Shown: positions 11,301 through 23,264, counted from the first letter of the stretch. The stretch: 64,000 nucleotides of DNA from Hemileia vastatrix (GCA_030280995.1 JASXTE010000016.1:15577001-15641000); one strand, 5' to 3'. Notes: a model not told the origin generated them from the sequence alone. Translations and numbers: made by a program.

Positions 11301-13551
11301 AAGGTTTATTCTGATCATTATAAGATTTACTAAGGTAATTCTTTGGTTCATATCTATGGTTGAGTAGTACTTCATTACAGATATTAATGAAAGAAGAATT
11401 TTCCCTTACATGCTCAGTTCTAGCAACAATCAAATCTCTAAGAGAATTTGGTAATTTATACAAGATTCTATCTCTCCAAATATCATAATCCAACTTTGGA
11501 TCAATTGCTCTAAGGATTTTAGTTATTTTCATCAGAAAAACAATGGGCTTTTCAACAGAGGAGGATACATATCTAGTATTCTCATACAGTCTCTGCTGAG
11601 CTAACCTGAATTTTGAACCACCAAACTGATTCTCAATCAAGGATTTCCAATCATTCCATGTATAATGATTGTTATCTAAGAGGACAGATTCATACCACAT
11701 CAAGGCTACATTGGAAAATAAAGAAATTAGCTTAGAAACAATTTCCTCATTAGGTAGTTTATAAGATCTCTTTAAATTATCAATTCTCTGGATAAAGTGT
11801 TGCCAATCAGAGGAAGAATCACCATCAAAGGTAGGATATTGGTCTAACTTAGGCCAATTTTTCTGACTACTGGGATGGTCCACTTTTTGGTTTGAATTAT
11901 TCATTATTAATAATTCCTGAAGTTTAGCCAGGTGTTCAGAAATTTCATTATTTACAGAAACAGCTGGTGCATGACCATCACAAGATTTTTTGCTAGTAGC
12001 AAAAGATTTTACAGACTCATTGTCAGTTTGTTTAATGGTTGAAATATGAGGAAGAAAGGATGAACTTTGCTCAGGTCTTTTCCCTTTATTTTTATGCAGC
12101 TTATTTACAGAAATCTCATTTAATTCATTATTGGTGTTTAAGGTTGAGAACTTTTCCTGTAGGTCAGACACATAGTTTCTTATTCTTGGAATTTCAGACA
12201 TCTGGTCATTTACTTTTGCAAGAGATAGAACATTTCTGTCCTCAGAAACTGAGTGTTTGGTACTTAGTGCATGGAAATCATTTTTTAGCTTCTTAAACTC
12301 ATTTTGCAGAGATTTTATTTCATTTTTAAATGAATAATTTTCCTCAATAAGGGGTTTCAATTCACTCAAGGTCTTATGTAGACTGATATTTCTATCTGAG
12401 ATAGCTCTATGGTCACTTCTTATTTGTTTTTGTTGACTAAGAAAAATATTCAAGGTTACTTTGATTTTTAAATAAGCTGTATCTTGTACAGAATAACTCA
12501 TTTTACATTGCAAGTTTAAATTATTTAATCTATCATTTTCATGGATTAACACATCTCTCACATGTTTGTTTTTCACAATATTAAAATCAAGGGTATCTTT
12601 CAATATTTCCTCAGAAGTTTTTTCAATTAAGGTATAGATTTCAGGGGGAACAGAATCATTTTTAATTGCAAGAGAGGGATTAAGTAAAGATGTAGAAGTT
12701 AAATGTAAAGGTTCATCAAATGACAATTTCCTAATTACATCAATAGGGCAACTAGTTACAGGAAGCTGTCTTTTAACAGGTTTAACTGTTCTTTCACCAT
12801 GTTCAATAATATTACCTGCAGAAGAAGATTTATTAGAAAACATACCCAAGTAACTATCAACCAAATTACTTACCATGGCAGAGGAGGAAACTTCCCCTGG
12901 GACTGGGTTTGGGATTGTGCTTGGGCCTTCTTTCTCCTGCCTTGTTGGTAGGGATGAGGAGGTGGATGGAAATTGGGTGTTCTGGATGGGCCAGGCTGAT
13001 GATGAGGAGGGTGTTGCACATTCTGTTGGTAGTGACTCATTAGATAATCCCATTTCCATTGTTCTACTTCCATAGTATTTGGATTTTGGATGGTTGAGCT
13101 GGGTGGCTGTGAAGGTTGAGCCTGAAATTGAGGCTGATTGGGAGGCAACTGAGGAGGGGCCTGGGCCTGAATCTGGTTCCTGAGTTCTTGGACCTGATCC
13201 CACAATGTGTCTACCTTTGCTTTGTACGTCATATTTTCTGTCTTCAACTCTTTTATATGACTGGATAGGTTGCTGATTTGTTGTGGCAGAGGAAGCTTTT
13301 TTATTTTGAAGCCTTTTGGAAGACCTTCTTGAGGCACTAGAGGCTTTACTTCCTTCTGTGGTACTGGGGGAAGGGGGTTTGGTTTGTTTGCATTTCCTGT
13401 CACTTCCACATCCTGCAGTATGTGAATTTTTTGTGTTAGTATAAGATTTTTTATGACCAACTTTAGAAGAACTTACAGTGTCAGCATCATATTCAATTTC
13501 TATTTCATCCACTTGCATGTTATCCATTTTTTCTGCCAAATTGTTGGACAT
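8347..13551 (-). CDS. Gag-Pol polyprotein of chromovirus B
   Basis: A single frame of 1734 residues. A Ser/Thr-rich N-terminal region (about 1-220) and coiled-coil-rich segments (about 300-480) precede a Ty3-type capsid region (about 575-740, starting near WPKLDQYPTFDGD). A CCHC-like knuckle CYKCNKPWQKGHIC lies near 775. Retropepsin with DSGAG is near 888. Reverse transcriptase spans about 1110-1290 with the YIDD active site near 1243. RNase H (DASFIGLG) is near 1391. The integrase HHCC zinc region (CDSCQKS) is near 1664 and the first catalytic Asp (NMDLV) near 1692. It ends at a TAA inside integrase, and the same frame continues to 7384. Gag and Pol share one frame, so no frameshift is needed. 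Confidence 0.92.
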   Translation of the reverse strand: MSNNLAEKMDNMQVDEIEIEYDADTVSSSKVGHKKSYTNTKNSHTAGCGSDRKCKQTKPPSPSTTEGSKASSASRRSSKRLQNKKASSATTNQQPIQSYKRVEDRKYDVQSKGRHIVGSGPRTQEPDSGPGPSSVASQSASISGSTFTATQLNHPKSKYYGSRTMEMGLSNESLPTECATPSSSSAWPIQNTQFPSTSSSLPTRQEKEGPSTIPNPVPGEVSSSAMVSNLVDSYLGMFSNKSSSAGNIIEHGERTVKPVKRQLPVTSCPIDVIRKLSFDEPLHLTSTSLLNPSLAIKNDSVPPEIYTLIEKTSEEILKDTLDFNIVKNKHVRDVLIHENDRLNNLNLQCKMSYSVQDTAYLKIKVTLNIFLSQQKQIRSDHRAISDRNISLHKTLSELKPLIEENYSFKNEIKSLQNEFKKLKNDFHALSTKHSVSEDRNVLSLAKVNDQMSEIPRIRNYVSDLQEKFSTLNTNNELNEISVNKLHKNKGKRPEQSSSFLPHISTIKQTDNESVKSFATSKKSCDGHAPAVSVNNEISEHLAKLQELLIMNNSNQKVDHPSSQKNWPKLDQYPTFDGDSSSDWQHFIQRIDNLKRSYKLPNEEIVSKLISLFSNVALMWYESVLLDNNHYTWNDWKSLIENQFGGSKFRLAQQRLYENTRYVSSSVEKPIVFLMKITKILRAIDPKLDYDIWRDRILYKLPNSLRDLIVARTEHVRENSSFINICNEVLLNHRYEPKNYLSKSYNDQNKPSIKLPEKSGKPSAPVAPKKYATNTCYKCNKPWQKGHICDKKIHLVEQNEDTDEVELDVNNSSSDCESNISYDNESVKDVLMLEHDVHYLNNISEDCILNLSSVENAEIIKDITNNSIPISPLKAPVIINGKNVDVVLDSGAGVSVVSEKALASVDKEYLSKLLPITSEKWRGYGSTLFPIGKYKTSVFFKYNGGFVRAICEFFVMKNDNLSNWFIMGNDILTMFGVKLDPANNCFTLGMNGKRKFKISSPRPSGHLLKSCNSLIQCKGRTTTEMDDLLHEINTASFGDQLTCEQKDSIVASITSFPMAFAHGSHVLGIVQEEMKITLSCNLSDIPPTLKKKPYPASPSKRKDIEDNIETLLKMNIIEKVDVTPKYCVISPVLISYEKDKARLCGDYRALNTYTVDDIYPLPRINSIHATLQGAKFISCLDGNKGYHQVPVEKNSQNFLLIATHMGIYKYVRMPFGPKNAPSVFQKVRDNTFHQEIIEGWLMVYIDDIIVFSKTFDEHMIHLNRVFKKMDEINMTLSLKKCKFGFQSLKVLGHVVSGLQICVDHNKVAAIQNVKAPTSVREIQSFLGMCSYYRQYIKNYQVIALPLTKLTRKDVAFLWNNDCQKAFNTLKSCLMTAPILALPDFNKPFVLYTDASFIGLGAAFHQKQIINDKSSEVVICYISRTLRNSELKYGATQLECLAVVWALEKLHYYLDDQKFELVTDCSAVKSLLNLKTPNRHMFRWQLAVQEYRGRMTIIHRAGNVHSNVDMLSRLPLPNNDSNPAYVPEDDTVHIHGIFIVDIEEELLQLILDSYDKDSDLNKLVTILNDPKNASIQALIKTLPAKYQNALNKGKFSIEDGYIYYRRKLTNVIVIPPSMKETILKLCHDDILAGHFDLEKTLIRIKNTAWWANMSEDTKLYVESCDSCQKSKRLTGKRAGLLQHIEAPSAPWQIINMDLVTGLPVAGKDSFNSCWVIVDRFTKMCKFIPTHKDVSTK
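12870..13460 (-). CDS. Overlapping alternative-frame ORF in the Gag region of B
   Basis: This 196-codon frame lies inside gag-pol in another frame. It does not look random: it has a heptad-like helical segment (ISNLSSHIKELKTENMTYKA onward), a Pro/Gln-rich stretch and a basic segment (GRRKKAQ). The main frame over the same bases is low-complexity Ser/Thr-rich. The ORF ends in TGGTAAGT, so its stop coincides with a consensus 5' splice site. It may be a real alternative Gag frame, a splice-joined exon, or a chance ORF imposed by composition. Confidence 0.4.
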   Translation of the reverse strand: MVIKNLILTQKIHILQDVEVTGNANKPNPLPPVPQKEVKPLVPQEGLPKGFKIKKLPLPQQISNLSSHIKELKTENMTYKAKVDTLWDQVQELRNQIQAQAPPQLPPNQPQFQAQPSQPPSSTIQNPNTMEVEQWKWDYLMSHYQQNVQHPPHHQPGPSRTPNFHPPPHPYQQGRRKKAQAQSQTQSQGKFPPLPW

Positions 13552-14237
13552 ATTAGTGGGAAGATTTTAATTTACTTATTATTTATTAAAAAAAAATAAT
13601 AAAGGTTAGTCAATAATTGCTCCAAATAATAATAAAAATTTTTTTTTAATTAAATTATAGAAAAAATAATTTTCAATATAGAGTAATAAAAAAATTAATT
13701 TTTAAAAAAAAAATGGATTGCAAGGTTAAATTGGGAATAACAATCTAGTTAATTCAACCAATTAATTACCAATATTAAATATGGCAATATATTTGGGACT
13801 AAGCACAATGTACTTTTAAGTCAACCAAAATTAACAATAATTAATAATAAAGAAAATTAAATTAATAATTCAATTTGTATTAATAAAAAATGTCAATTCT
13901 TCTAGGACTAAGAGGATTTAACACTCTATAATGGTCAACTAGGAAAAAAAAATTTAAAAATTGAACACTTACACTCAGTGAATCAGCAATTAAGCCACAA
14001 TCACTGTTATTGCAATAAAAATATAGTAATATGAGTGAGAGGCGCAAAGGTGAACTTACTATAGTGATCTAAAAATCACTTCAAAATAATATAAAAATTA
14101 ATAATATATAAACCTAAGATGTCGAACCCAAGTTCGAAACACAGTCGCGGCAAAATTTTTGTTTTGCTAGGTGGTCCTTGCGTTTTGTCATTTGTCACCA
14201 GGCTCAATCGTCGTCTTCGTTTGGAAAGGTCCCCAGT
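13552..14237 (-). other. Untranslated leader of element B
   Basis: This is an AT-rich region between the 5' LTR and the gag ATG. A possible primer-binding site (TGGGGACCTTTCC) starts two bases inside the LTR at 14235. I could not match it to a specific tRNA. No other gene is seen. Confidence 0.6.
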
Positions 14238-15375
14238 TGTTGGTCAGTCGTCTAGAAGAGGTAAGAAAAATAGGAGAAAAAGGAGGAGAGAAGGAGGAGG
14301 ACAAGGGAAGATAAAGAAATAAATCAAAAATATATATTTAATTTATTTGAGAGGGAAACAACGGTGAGCAATTTTGAGAGGTGACAAAAACTTAGATTTT
14401 ATTAACAATAATATTATTAAATGTAAGGGTTCTGCGTGGCAAACTCTTTTAATTACTATCAGACTTAAAGCAACCTTTAATTTGTTGTATAGAATTTTAA
14501 TTAGATTTGTATTACTAATAAAAAAAATATAAACGTAATAAAATGGTTATTTAATTTGTTGAGTGTGTAATAAGTGATGAGGCTACAGGGGATTATCCAA
14601 GCCCCTTTTATAGGCAATGGGTCCTCTGAAGCGCTACTATCTTTGTAAATACAATGATTAGAATGGAATAAAACAAATATATCAAAAGAGTAAATGAAGC
14701 ATAACAATATAGAGAAAAACATGAAACAAATAATTAAAACCCCAATTAAGAATCCAATTTCCCCGCCATTAATTCCCAAATCAGTAAGTGACAATAGTGA
14801 ATAACTAAACAAGATTGGAAACATAGGAACTATGAGAAATATAATTCCAAACAGATGGTACATTCTGATTAAAGGACATTTTAAGTGAAACAAAAAATAA
14901 TTTGATGCAACAAAACAAGCAATTAATCTCAATTTAGTCCAAATTAATTTATTTGTTTTTTTCTAACACAATTAAGGGTCAAAAGAAGCGTCATTAATTA
15001 TTGTTTAGTATCATATGAGAGGTATTATTTAATAAATAAATTCAAGTAATTAATTTAAATATATTATAAATCAATTTTACACTTATAATTATAATATATG
15101 TTTTTCAATTAATTAAATATAAATTTATAATTATTAAATACATAAAAATGCGCCATTATTTGTAGAATATATTATATTATGCTCAATTTAATTGTATACA
15201 AAAATATATATAACCAATAAATTTAATGTAACACTTGTATATAATAAAATTCTTATATAATTTCATTATGCAATAAAATATTAAGTTATATTCATTAAAT
15301 ACAAGTCTTACCCACTCTTTAAGGTTTTATAGTTTATATATCATTTACTGGACTCCTGGAATAGCTTGGCTGACA
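14238..15375 (-). repeat. 5' LTR of element B
   Basis: This is the partner of 6213-7349. The outer end GGCTGACA is followed by the duplicated ATATT. A TATA box lies at 14606-14612. The stretch around 15092-15096 (TAATA) is the intact equivalent of the site where Harbinger element D2 inserted in another copy. Confidence 0.92.
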
Positions 15376-15827
15376 ATATTCTTGTTTTATCTTATTACTA
15401 TTTTGTATTTACTGATTTGTGGCGCTTCAGAGGTCCCTTGGTCTATAAAAGGGCCTTGGGTAATCCCCTTTAACCCATCACTTATTACACTCACATTTTT
15501 ATTACATATTTAGATATTATACAAATTATTATTATTTTTATTAGTCTCATAGTTCTATAATAAATTTTAATAAATTTCTACGTTTTCTCTAAGTCTAATA
15601 ATACATATAAGTGTTTCCGCACATTGAGAATTAAACCCTTACTTAAAATCAATATATTATAATTTAAAATAACCCTCACTTTTTCTGTCAAGTCCAAGAA
15701 TTCCTTGTTGCTTTGGTTCTCTTAAAATCAACTACAAATTTTTTTATTACTTTACTTTTTCCCTATCTCCTCCTCTTCCTCTCCATTCTCCATTGTTTTC
15801 CTCCTTCTTCTAGACGAGCGGCTGATA
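15376..15827 (+). mobile_element. Solo LTR of family B, right part
   Basis: This continues the plus-oriented LTR begun at 5386, after the nested element. It carries its own TATAAAA at 15444-15450 and ends in a diverged GGCTGATA before the second CCAAA duplication (15828-15832). Confidence 0.85.
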
Positions 15828-18800
15828 CCAAACTTCCATTACACACCAAAACCAAACAACCAGGTTTCAAGGGATTCCTGAGTCTATGAGCCAACTTCTT
15901 GTCCCAGTATCTGACTGATTGATTTCTCATCTTCATCATTCTAGAGTATGCCTTCTCTTGAAATTCTTCTCTACATTTTAACTGTTGCATCCTGGCACAG
16001 AGCAAATCTTCTGTTGAGCATACATCATCCCAATCAATTCAAAAATAAGAGACAGCTTCCAAATCAACCGGTAGAACAGCTTTCTGCCCAAAAATTAATT
16101 CATAAGGAGAATGGCCAGTTTTCCTTTTTAAAGCCTCCCTATCAGCAAATAACACCAAGGGTAAATAATGCCTCCATTTTTTAGCACTATCTCCACACAT
16201 CTTCACCAAAGAATTTTTGATAACTTGATGGCCTCTTTCAACCATGCCTTCAGCTTCAGGATAATAAGGTGTAGCCACTTTGACTTTAAAACCAATACTT
16301 ACCACAGCTTTTTTAAATTCAGCTCCAAACTCTGGCCCACCATCAACAGCCACCAACTTCATCAACCCATACCTGAATACCCATTCTTTCTTCAAAATTT
16401 CTGCCATATTTTTGGCAGTCAAATTTACGAGAGGCACTGCCTCAACCCAACCAGACAAATAATCCCTGGCCAAAATAAAGTATTTATACCTGTGCTCTTT
16501 GATATGGTAGCATCCAAACTGAATCTTCCAAACACAGTGGTTTCACAAGTAGCACGGCCAAGCTCTTTAGGTTTCAAGTGACTTCTTCTTTGACATTCTT
16601 CACAAGATTGAACCCAACCCTGCACATCCAACTTCATACCTGGCCACCAAAATCTGTCTGCTACTCTTCTATAAGTCTCCCCAAAGCCTCTATGACCAAG
16701 TTCTTCATGCAAAGACTTCAAAACCAATTCTTAACCCTTCTTCTGAATCACCACCACTTGAGGATTTGGATGTCTCCTCCTCATAAACCTCCTTCCTGAC
16801 ACATAAAAGCCAGGACTCTTCTTCTTGATTGCCACCCAATTATCATCATCACAAGTATCTGGCCTTTCTAAGGTTAAAAGATATTCAACCATAATAAAAT
16901 AAAACCCAATCTGACCCCAGGTCTCATCTTCAAAATCTAACAAAACAATATCCAAGGGTACAACCCTGTCATCAAAATCTCCAGTGTACACATGAGCAAC
17001 ATGACCAGCTCATCCAAAACACCAATCCCTAAACTTTGGCACCTCCTTTTTCTTCCACTGAATCTTGAGAGAATCCAGTTCACCAACAAAAACACCATTC
17101 TCCAATTTTGAGCCATCCCAAAAAAAGGCCCCATCTTCATCAGCAAAAACATCCTGATCACCAGGATCAAGATCAGAACCATCCAGTTTAACCTCTTGGT
17201 GGAGGCTAGAACAATCATCCAGTTTAGCCTCTTGGGGGAGGAGAGAAAAATCTTCAAAACCCTTTGGGCTGGCCCTAAACACTGGAACATCTTCATCAAA
17301 TTCTTCAGAATCAGAATCATCATCTGTGGGTGGTCTTCTTGATAATCCATCTGGCATTGTAAAAGTCTTACCTGGCTTGTGCACCAGGTCAAAAGAAAAA
17401 TGTTGAATAAATGCCACTCACCTAGTCATTGGAGCATTTGGAAGACTAGGTGTGTTTATCATTTGAACCAGAGATTTAGCATCGACCTGAAGCTCAAAAT
17501 GCTGCCCCCACAAAACGGTTTGTAGCTACTTTAAAATTTTTACTACACCACACCATTCCAACATTAGCTGAGAATACCTATATTCCACCTCATTAAAAAC
17601 TACAGAATCATACCTTACAGGCTTGAACTTCCCAGCTTTATCTTCCTGAGAAAAAACAGCACCAGCAGAAATATAACTTGAGTCCACCTCCAGAAAAACT
17701 TTTCCAGCTTCCCTTCTATAATCCAAATTGTGAAGAATAATATCTTCATCTACCACCTTCTTCAGTTTCTGAAATAATTCTTCACACTCTTAATTCCATA
17801 CCCACTCTGCATCTTTCCTGGTCATCCTTTTCAAGGGTGAAGCCAACAAAGAATAATCTTTAATTAAAATCCTGATGTACACAAAAACTCCAAAATATCC
17901 CCTAACTTCAGTAGTATTTTTGGGCCTTGGCCATGACTGAATTTTATTGATTTTCTTCTTTGCCATTATCCTTCCATCATTACATACAACATGAATCAGG
18001 ATTTACAGAGCAGGAACACAAAAACAGAACTTTGACCCAGAAAGGGTCAAACCAGCCTCTTCAACTCTAAACACTACTCTCTCTAGAGTAATTGCATATT
18101 CCAAAACAAATCTCCTTATTCCTGGATTCTCCTTCAGAACTTCATTTCCATAATCAGTGGAGGGTCCTTTAATTCTAACATCATCAATAAAAATACCAGC
18201 ATGAGTCAGAACCTCATCCTGTAAAATCCAAGCCATTTGAGCTTGATATACTGCTAATGAAATAGTTGCTCCTTTATGCAACCTAGTAAGCTGAAATCTT
18301 CCCAAAGGAGTCTCAAACATTGTGAGTGTCCATGAATCATTTTGAAGTTCCCTTTCATCATAACTGCCCATAATATCTCCCAAACCATAACATACCCTTC
18401 CAGCAAAAGCTTCCACAAAGTCCTCCGCACTTGGTGGCATCCCCATATCCTTGATAGTGACTCTATTCAAGGCCCTAAGATAATGCACCACCCTCAACTC
18501 TCCATTCTGTTTCTTAACACAAAAAACTGGACTTGAGTAACTTGAAGTTGATTGTTCATACAATCCTCTCCTGACTCTCTCCCTAACAATCTCCACAAAA
18601 TCATCTCTAATAGCAGCTGGTATTGGAATAGGTTTGATTTTCTAAGGATCATTACAAACCACAGGAATCAAGTAAGCTTCCCCAAAAGAGTGTTTCAACA
18701 CACCCCTTTCCTCTTCAACAAATGCCACCTCTTTCTCCCTGAGCACAATAACGTGCAACAACAACTTCCTTTCCTTATCAGACAACCACCCATCAAGACC

Positions 18801-19877
18801 AAAATTAACAACTTTCAACCTTTCCACAGTCACCTGAGAGGTTTTCACAAAATCAGGAGGATTCTTCACCAGTGGAGTACAGTACAGATCTCTTGATAAC
18901 AAAGGCCTCTTCAAAGGAGGATTCAAACCCACAGGCATAGGCTCATTGACAGACCTAATCTTCTGTGCTACCTTCTTATATTTTACGGCTCCACCTTCAA
19001 CTTGAGGGATCTTCAGAAAGTCTTCACCACCAGACCTGGAATAAAAAACAAGGGTTTCCCCATTGCTCACATGTGTGGCCTAGGTAATATTTTTGAAAGG
19101 TTTATAAGAAACCCTAGCGGTGCACAATTGGGAGGACTTTCTTTAAGACCCCAATCTCACCACTCCACAGCTTTTCTGCAATTCCACATCTTCATCCTCT
19201 CTTCCATCTTCCAAATATTCAAATCTTGATTCATCTTCTAAATCACATCTTCTAAAATTATGAAGCTTATCCTCATGCCGGAGGCCCAAAAATTGATCAT
19301 GACGATCTTCTTTCTTTAAAAATTCTTCCAGTTTAATCTCATGCTGGAGGCCCAAAAATTGATCTTGATGATCTTTACAAAAATAGTTCTTTTCTTCTTT
19401 TTTTAATTATCATCAGATTTTTTTCTTGCTTCTCCTCAGTTATCTTGAGATTTTTATCTTATTTTCTTGAGTTTTCTTCCATCCTACAAAAATAACCTGG
19501 GGTTTCCCCAATGCTCACAGAATGGGCCAAGGTAATGTTTTTGAAAGGCGTAGAAGAAATCCAAGTGGTGCACAATTGGGAGGACTTACTTTTAGACCCC
19601 AATCTCACTGCTCCAAAACTTTTCCGCATATCTTTCAATAAAGATATATAACCAATCTTCATTTTTGAACTTGAATTAAATATAATTGAAAATCTTAAGA
19701 GAGAACAGATACTTGATAAAAAACAAGAAGAATACTTGCAGAGAAAAGAAACATTAAAAAGTGAAAGTTGAAAATCCACTTGGTATATCTCCAAAGGAGC
19801 TGACCAACTACAACCTGGGATTTTCTCATCTTGGGGAGAGGTTGTAGCACTAGGGCAATCAGCCCTCATCATCTAAA
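15828..19877 (-). pseudogene. Pol pseudogene of element A1
   Basis: A broken pol reads from the gag-pol junction toward 15828 and continues at 5380. Recognisable pieces are the RT (LRVV..LRALNRVTIKD, and FIDD changed to IDDVRIKG), RNase H (VDSSYISAGAVFSQ), the integrase zinc region (LHEELGHRG with CEEC), the second catalytic Asp (VAVDGGPEFG) and the Glu (EGMVERGHQ). Several frameshifts and stops separate them. The linkers carry family 1 hairpin units in frame, read as LHQEVKL and LPQEAKL near 17190 and 17225, and as LRHEDKL and LQHEIKL near 19260 and 19330. Confidence 0.85.
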
Positions 19878-22226
19878 AAAGACAGACTCTCACTAGAGCC
19901 TGAGCCACACTCCAAAAAACCAGAGGCAGAACCCACTTCTTTTATTCTCCTACAACAATCCATGCACTGGCGCATTGAAGACAAGCCTGGCCTGGTCTCC
20001 CAACCATCATCTCCAGGAGATGACAACCTCATGTGAAGCCTCCTTTCATCTTCACTGTTCAACTCCAAACAGATTCCCATGTCAAACTTATAACCAATCA
20101 TTTACTGGTAATCCATCAAGAATGGTCCACCCAAAACAGCTTTCACATTACCTTTGGCAATGTAAAAATGAACCTTTCTGGAGGCTCCATCAACATCCAG
20201 CTTTACAAATTTGGCTGTCCCAATCAACTCAGTGAGATGGCCACCAATTCCTGTCTTGATGGGGAGGCCCAGATGAGTAGCCTCAAACAAATAAATTAGG
20301 CTAATCTGAGAACCTGAATCCACCAATTCCCTAGCCTCCCTTCCATTCAGAGTGACATTGACATAACCAAGAGTTGCAGAAAAATGAGCTTCCAACTGGT
20401 CACCAAACTTCTCAGCAGAATTGCAAATGTATTCCACCTTCCCAGAAGGAACCCTTCTTCTGGTCAAAAATTTTTCTTGCCTATCAGCCAGCCCAGGACT
20501 GATAGCATACAATTCCCCATAAGAAAGGGAAACCTGACCCTGATTCATTCTTTCTAGGACCAAGTACATAACATTAGATTGAACAGAAACTACTGGCCTC
20601 TAAAAGTGAGCCCTTGGCTTCACTACCTTAGTGCTAGAAATCTCCTGAGTACCAGAACCACCAAAAGATTTTCCATCCACAGGAATCAAACCAGATCCCT
20701 AACCAGCCCCTCTAACTCCAGCAGGCTTTGGCAATGAAGCCAAAGGGACATCCTCCTCTGAGTCAGAATCAACATCCATGGCATTGGCTCACCATTCATG
20801 CCCAATGCCCCAAACCTGGGGGGGGCCATATCAGCAATCCCCTTCTGCATCTTGTACAGCTCCTCTTTGCTGTACCTCTTCCTAGCTGCACTCAGCTTAG
20901 GATCCACCTTTGAAGCATTTAAATTTGGTTGGGCCTGAGAACTGCTCTTAGGCCTTCCCACCTTCACTGCTTCCACATCATAAACACCAGTCAAGCATTC
21001 TCCACTTGACTGTCCACAACAGGAATACAAATCCAAACCACCAAAGAAAGTAGAAAAAGAGACCTTATTGACCTCCTTCCTCTTTCCCTTGACATCTTTA
21101 TCTGCCTTAGCAGAATACTTCCCCTGATCAGGGACCTCCTCAAACCTTGGCCTCCTCTTATTGAGACCATTTCTTCTCCTGACCAAATCAACAGGAGCCT
21201 GCTCCTCACTGGGCTTTACAAATGAACCATCAGGGAATTTGAACACCCTGCTGTCAAACACCACCTTTCCTTCTGACACATCCCTGTTCAATGCCCAACA
21301 ATCATTGGACTTGTGCCCCCTCCTGCTTCAAGAAGAGCAGAACCAAGGATCACTCCTACCAGCCCTCCTGTCAAAATCTCTAGGCTGAGAAGGAGCCCTA
21401 TTGACCTTCTTAGCCTCCTGAAAAAAAATATGTAGCTGTTTTATCAGATCAGCCAACTGCTCTACCACTGGGTCCTTCTCCTGCTTGGGAACCTCCACCA
21501 TATTTTTCTCTTCCTTCTTTACCCTACTCTCCTCTTCAGCCAAAGCCTCACTAACCTTTCTGAAATACTTGGAAAACCCCTCTTGATAGGTGTCCAAAGC
21601 CAACAAATTCAAATGGGCCTCCACAGCCTCATTCACCTTGTCCAAGGAAGGCAACTTCTGGTCCCCATTAGAAAGAGTCTTCATCAAGTATTTCCTTGAA
21701 AACTCCTTCAACACATCCATTCTGACATCTCTAGCCAGGGTAGACTGAAAAAAATCTTTGGCAGCATTTTCATGTGCCAGCTCCTCCACTTTCACCAAAT
21801 ATTTTACCACAGGATAAAATGAAGCAGAAACTTCCTGTTAATGGGTAAGTTACCAACTCCACCATAATAGTTCCATTCACTGACAACCTTGTTCAGATCC
21901 ACTATAGTAAACCTGACACCCCATCTATCTACCATCTCTCTGCACAGCAACTTCCAATCCCTCTTCTTGTAGCCAGACATGGCCACAACCTCCTTCACCA
22001 CTGCCCTATCACCAATTAAGAAAATGATCTGCTTCACCATTTCCAGGTAAGAAGCACCATCCACACCAGCAGCAGCTTCATATTTCTCCAGAAACAACTT
22101 CACATCTTCCCCATTAAACTTGGTACCATCCCAAGTTTTAATCCTCACACTTTCCCTAACCATCACAGCAGGAGGACCTTCCCCTCCACTGACAGTCACC
22201 ACAGGAATAGATGAACCAGAAGCCAT
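19859..22226 (-). pseudogene. Gag-protease pseudogene of element A1
   Basis: It starts at the ATG of MASGSSIPVV at 22226. Gag is frameshifted near 21807. A stop replaces a zinc-knuckle cysteine near 21328 (CSS-stop-SRRGHKSNDC), and another break lies near 20690. The retropepsin domain with LVDSGSQ is at about 20102-20569. The frame ends at TGA (19859-19861) just past a TTTTTTA heptamer (19874-19880). Relative to C and A2 one base is missing after the heptamer, so the -1 frame is closed in this copy. Confidence 0.85.
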
Positions 22227-22296
22227 TATTCCAACCAAAATCACCAGAAAAGACCAACCAAAGACAACAGAGATTCCAAAGAACTAGCAGGTCCTA

Positions 22297-22313
22297 CCCC
22301 ACTTTGGGCGCCA
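22297..22313 (-). other. Primer-binding site of element A1
   Basis: TGGCGCCCAAAGTGGGG lies four bases inside the LTR end. It matches the 3' end of tRNA-Lys(CUU) with one difference and is the same site as in A2 and C. Confidence 0.7.
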
Positions 22314-22317
22314 GAAA

Positions 22318-23264
22318 TGTAGACAATCCTATAGTACTAGCTATAGGCCTTGACCAAGGGAGTTGGAGAAAAACCAGAGAGAAAATCCCCTGTCCCTTTA
22401 GAAAAATATAAGTGAGACTTACCTGCTGCAGTAAATAGGTTCCTGTTGTTAAAGCCCCTTTTCCAATACACTTGACTGCCTGATCAGCAAAGAAAGTAGT
22501 CTCCAGACAGACTACCAAACCAAAAAACTGAAATGTAGACCAATGTCCACACCAGAGAAAGTAATGATACTTGATGTAGGTTGCAAATCCACACCAGAGA
22601 CAGCAATAATACTTGATATAGTTTTCAAGACTACACCAGAGAAAAAAGTTGCCAAAGTTGAGTTAAATGAAGAACTAACCTTGCAACAAACACAGCCAAT
22701 TGTGGGCAAAAAACAGTGAAAACTGAGTGAGGAACAAGGATATCACCTCCAGATGGTTGTATGATAATTAAGGTTTCCCCAAACTGTCTTATTCACTATA
22801 TACACACAGACCACTATCTAAGAGCCCATGAACACCAACAAATTTGGCATTTCTGAGCGCCAAATTACATAAAACCCCTCTAGAAACGCTTCCCAGCCTT
22901 CTAGCACCAAGGCGGGCAGTCTGCCCCACTTTGGGAGGCTCACTTGAGGCGGCAGGACTGCCCTGAAGCCAGAAAACCACCGAAAACCTCCAAAGACACA
23001 CAAAATACTTAGAAAAATAAACTACGACTACTAAAACCTTTAAAACACATAATTAAGCTACAACAACATTGAGACATGAAACATAGAGAAAAATTAGCCC
23101 ATTCCAATGGTACTAAGAACTTAACCCTAAGACTTAAGGTTAGCCTGTAAAATGGGAAAAACAAAATTAAACAGCTATCTTTTAAAATGAAAAATGAGAA
23201 ATAATCCCTTAAATACTTAGAATATGAAAAATGTCACAAGACATAAAATATAGAGAAAAACCGG
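22318..23264 (-). repeat. 5' LTR of element A1, inner part
   Basis: It starts TGTAGACAATCC on the plus strand. It contains three tandem copies of a unit around CCACACCAGAGA (22545-22650) and a GC-rich hairpin block near 22910-22970. Element C interrupts it at 23265 and the LTR resumes at 34733. Confidence 0.88.

Larger units (their letters stand above)
6213..15375 (-). mobile_element. Full-length Ty3/gypsy chromovirus B
   Basis: A 9.2 kb element with two near-identical LTRs of about 1137 bp, flanked by a perfect 5-bp duplication ATATT (6208-6212 and 15376-15380). It is inserted in an older LTR of its own family. The order on the minus strand is 5' LTR, leader, gag-pol (13551 to 7384) with a C-terminal chromodomain, polypurine tract, 3' LTR. 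By eye the LTRs differ at about 15 positions, which suggests recent insertion. The only obvious coding lesion is an in-frame TAA in integrase (8347-8349). Confidence 0.92.
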
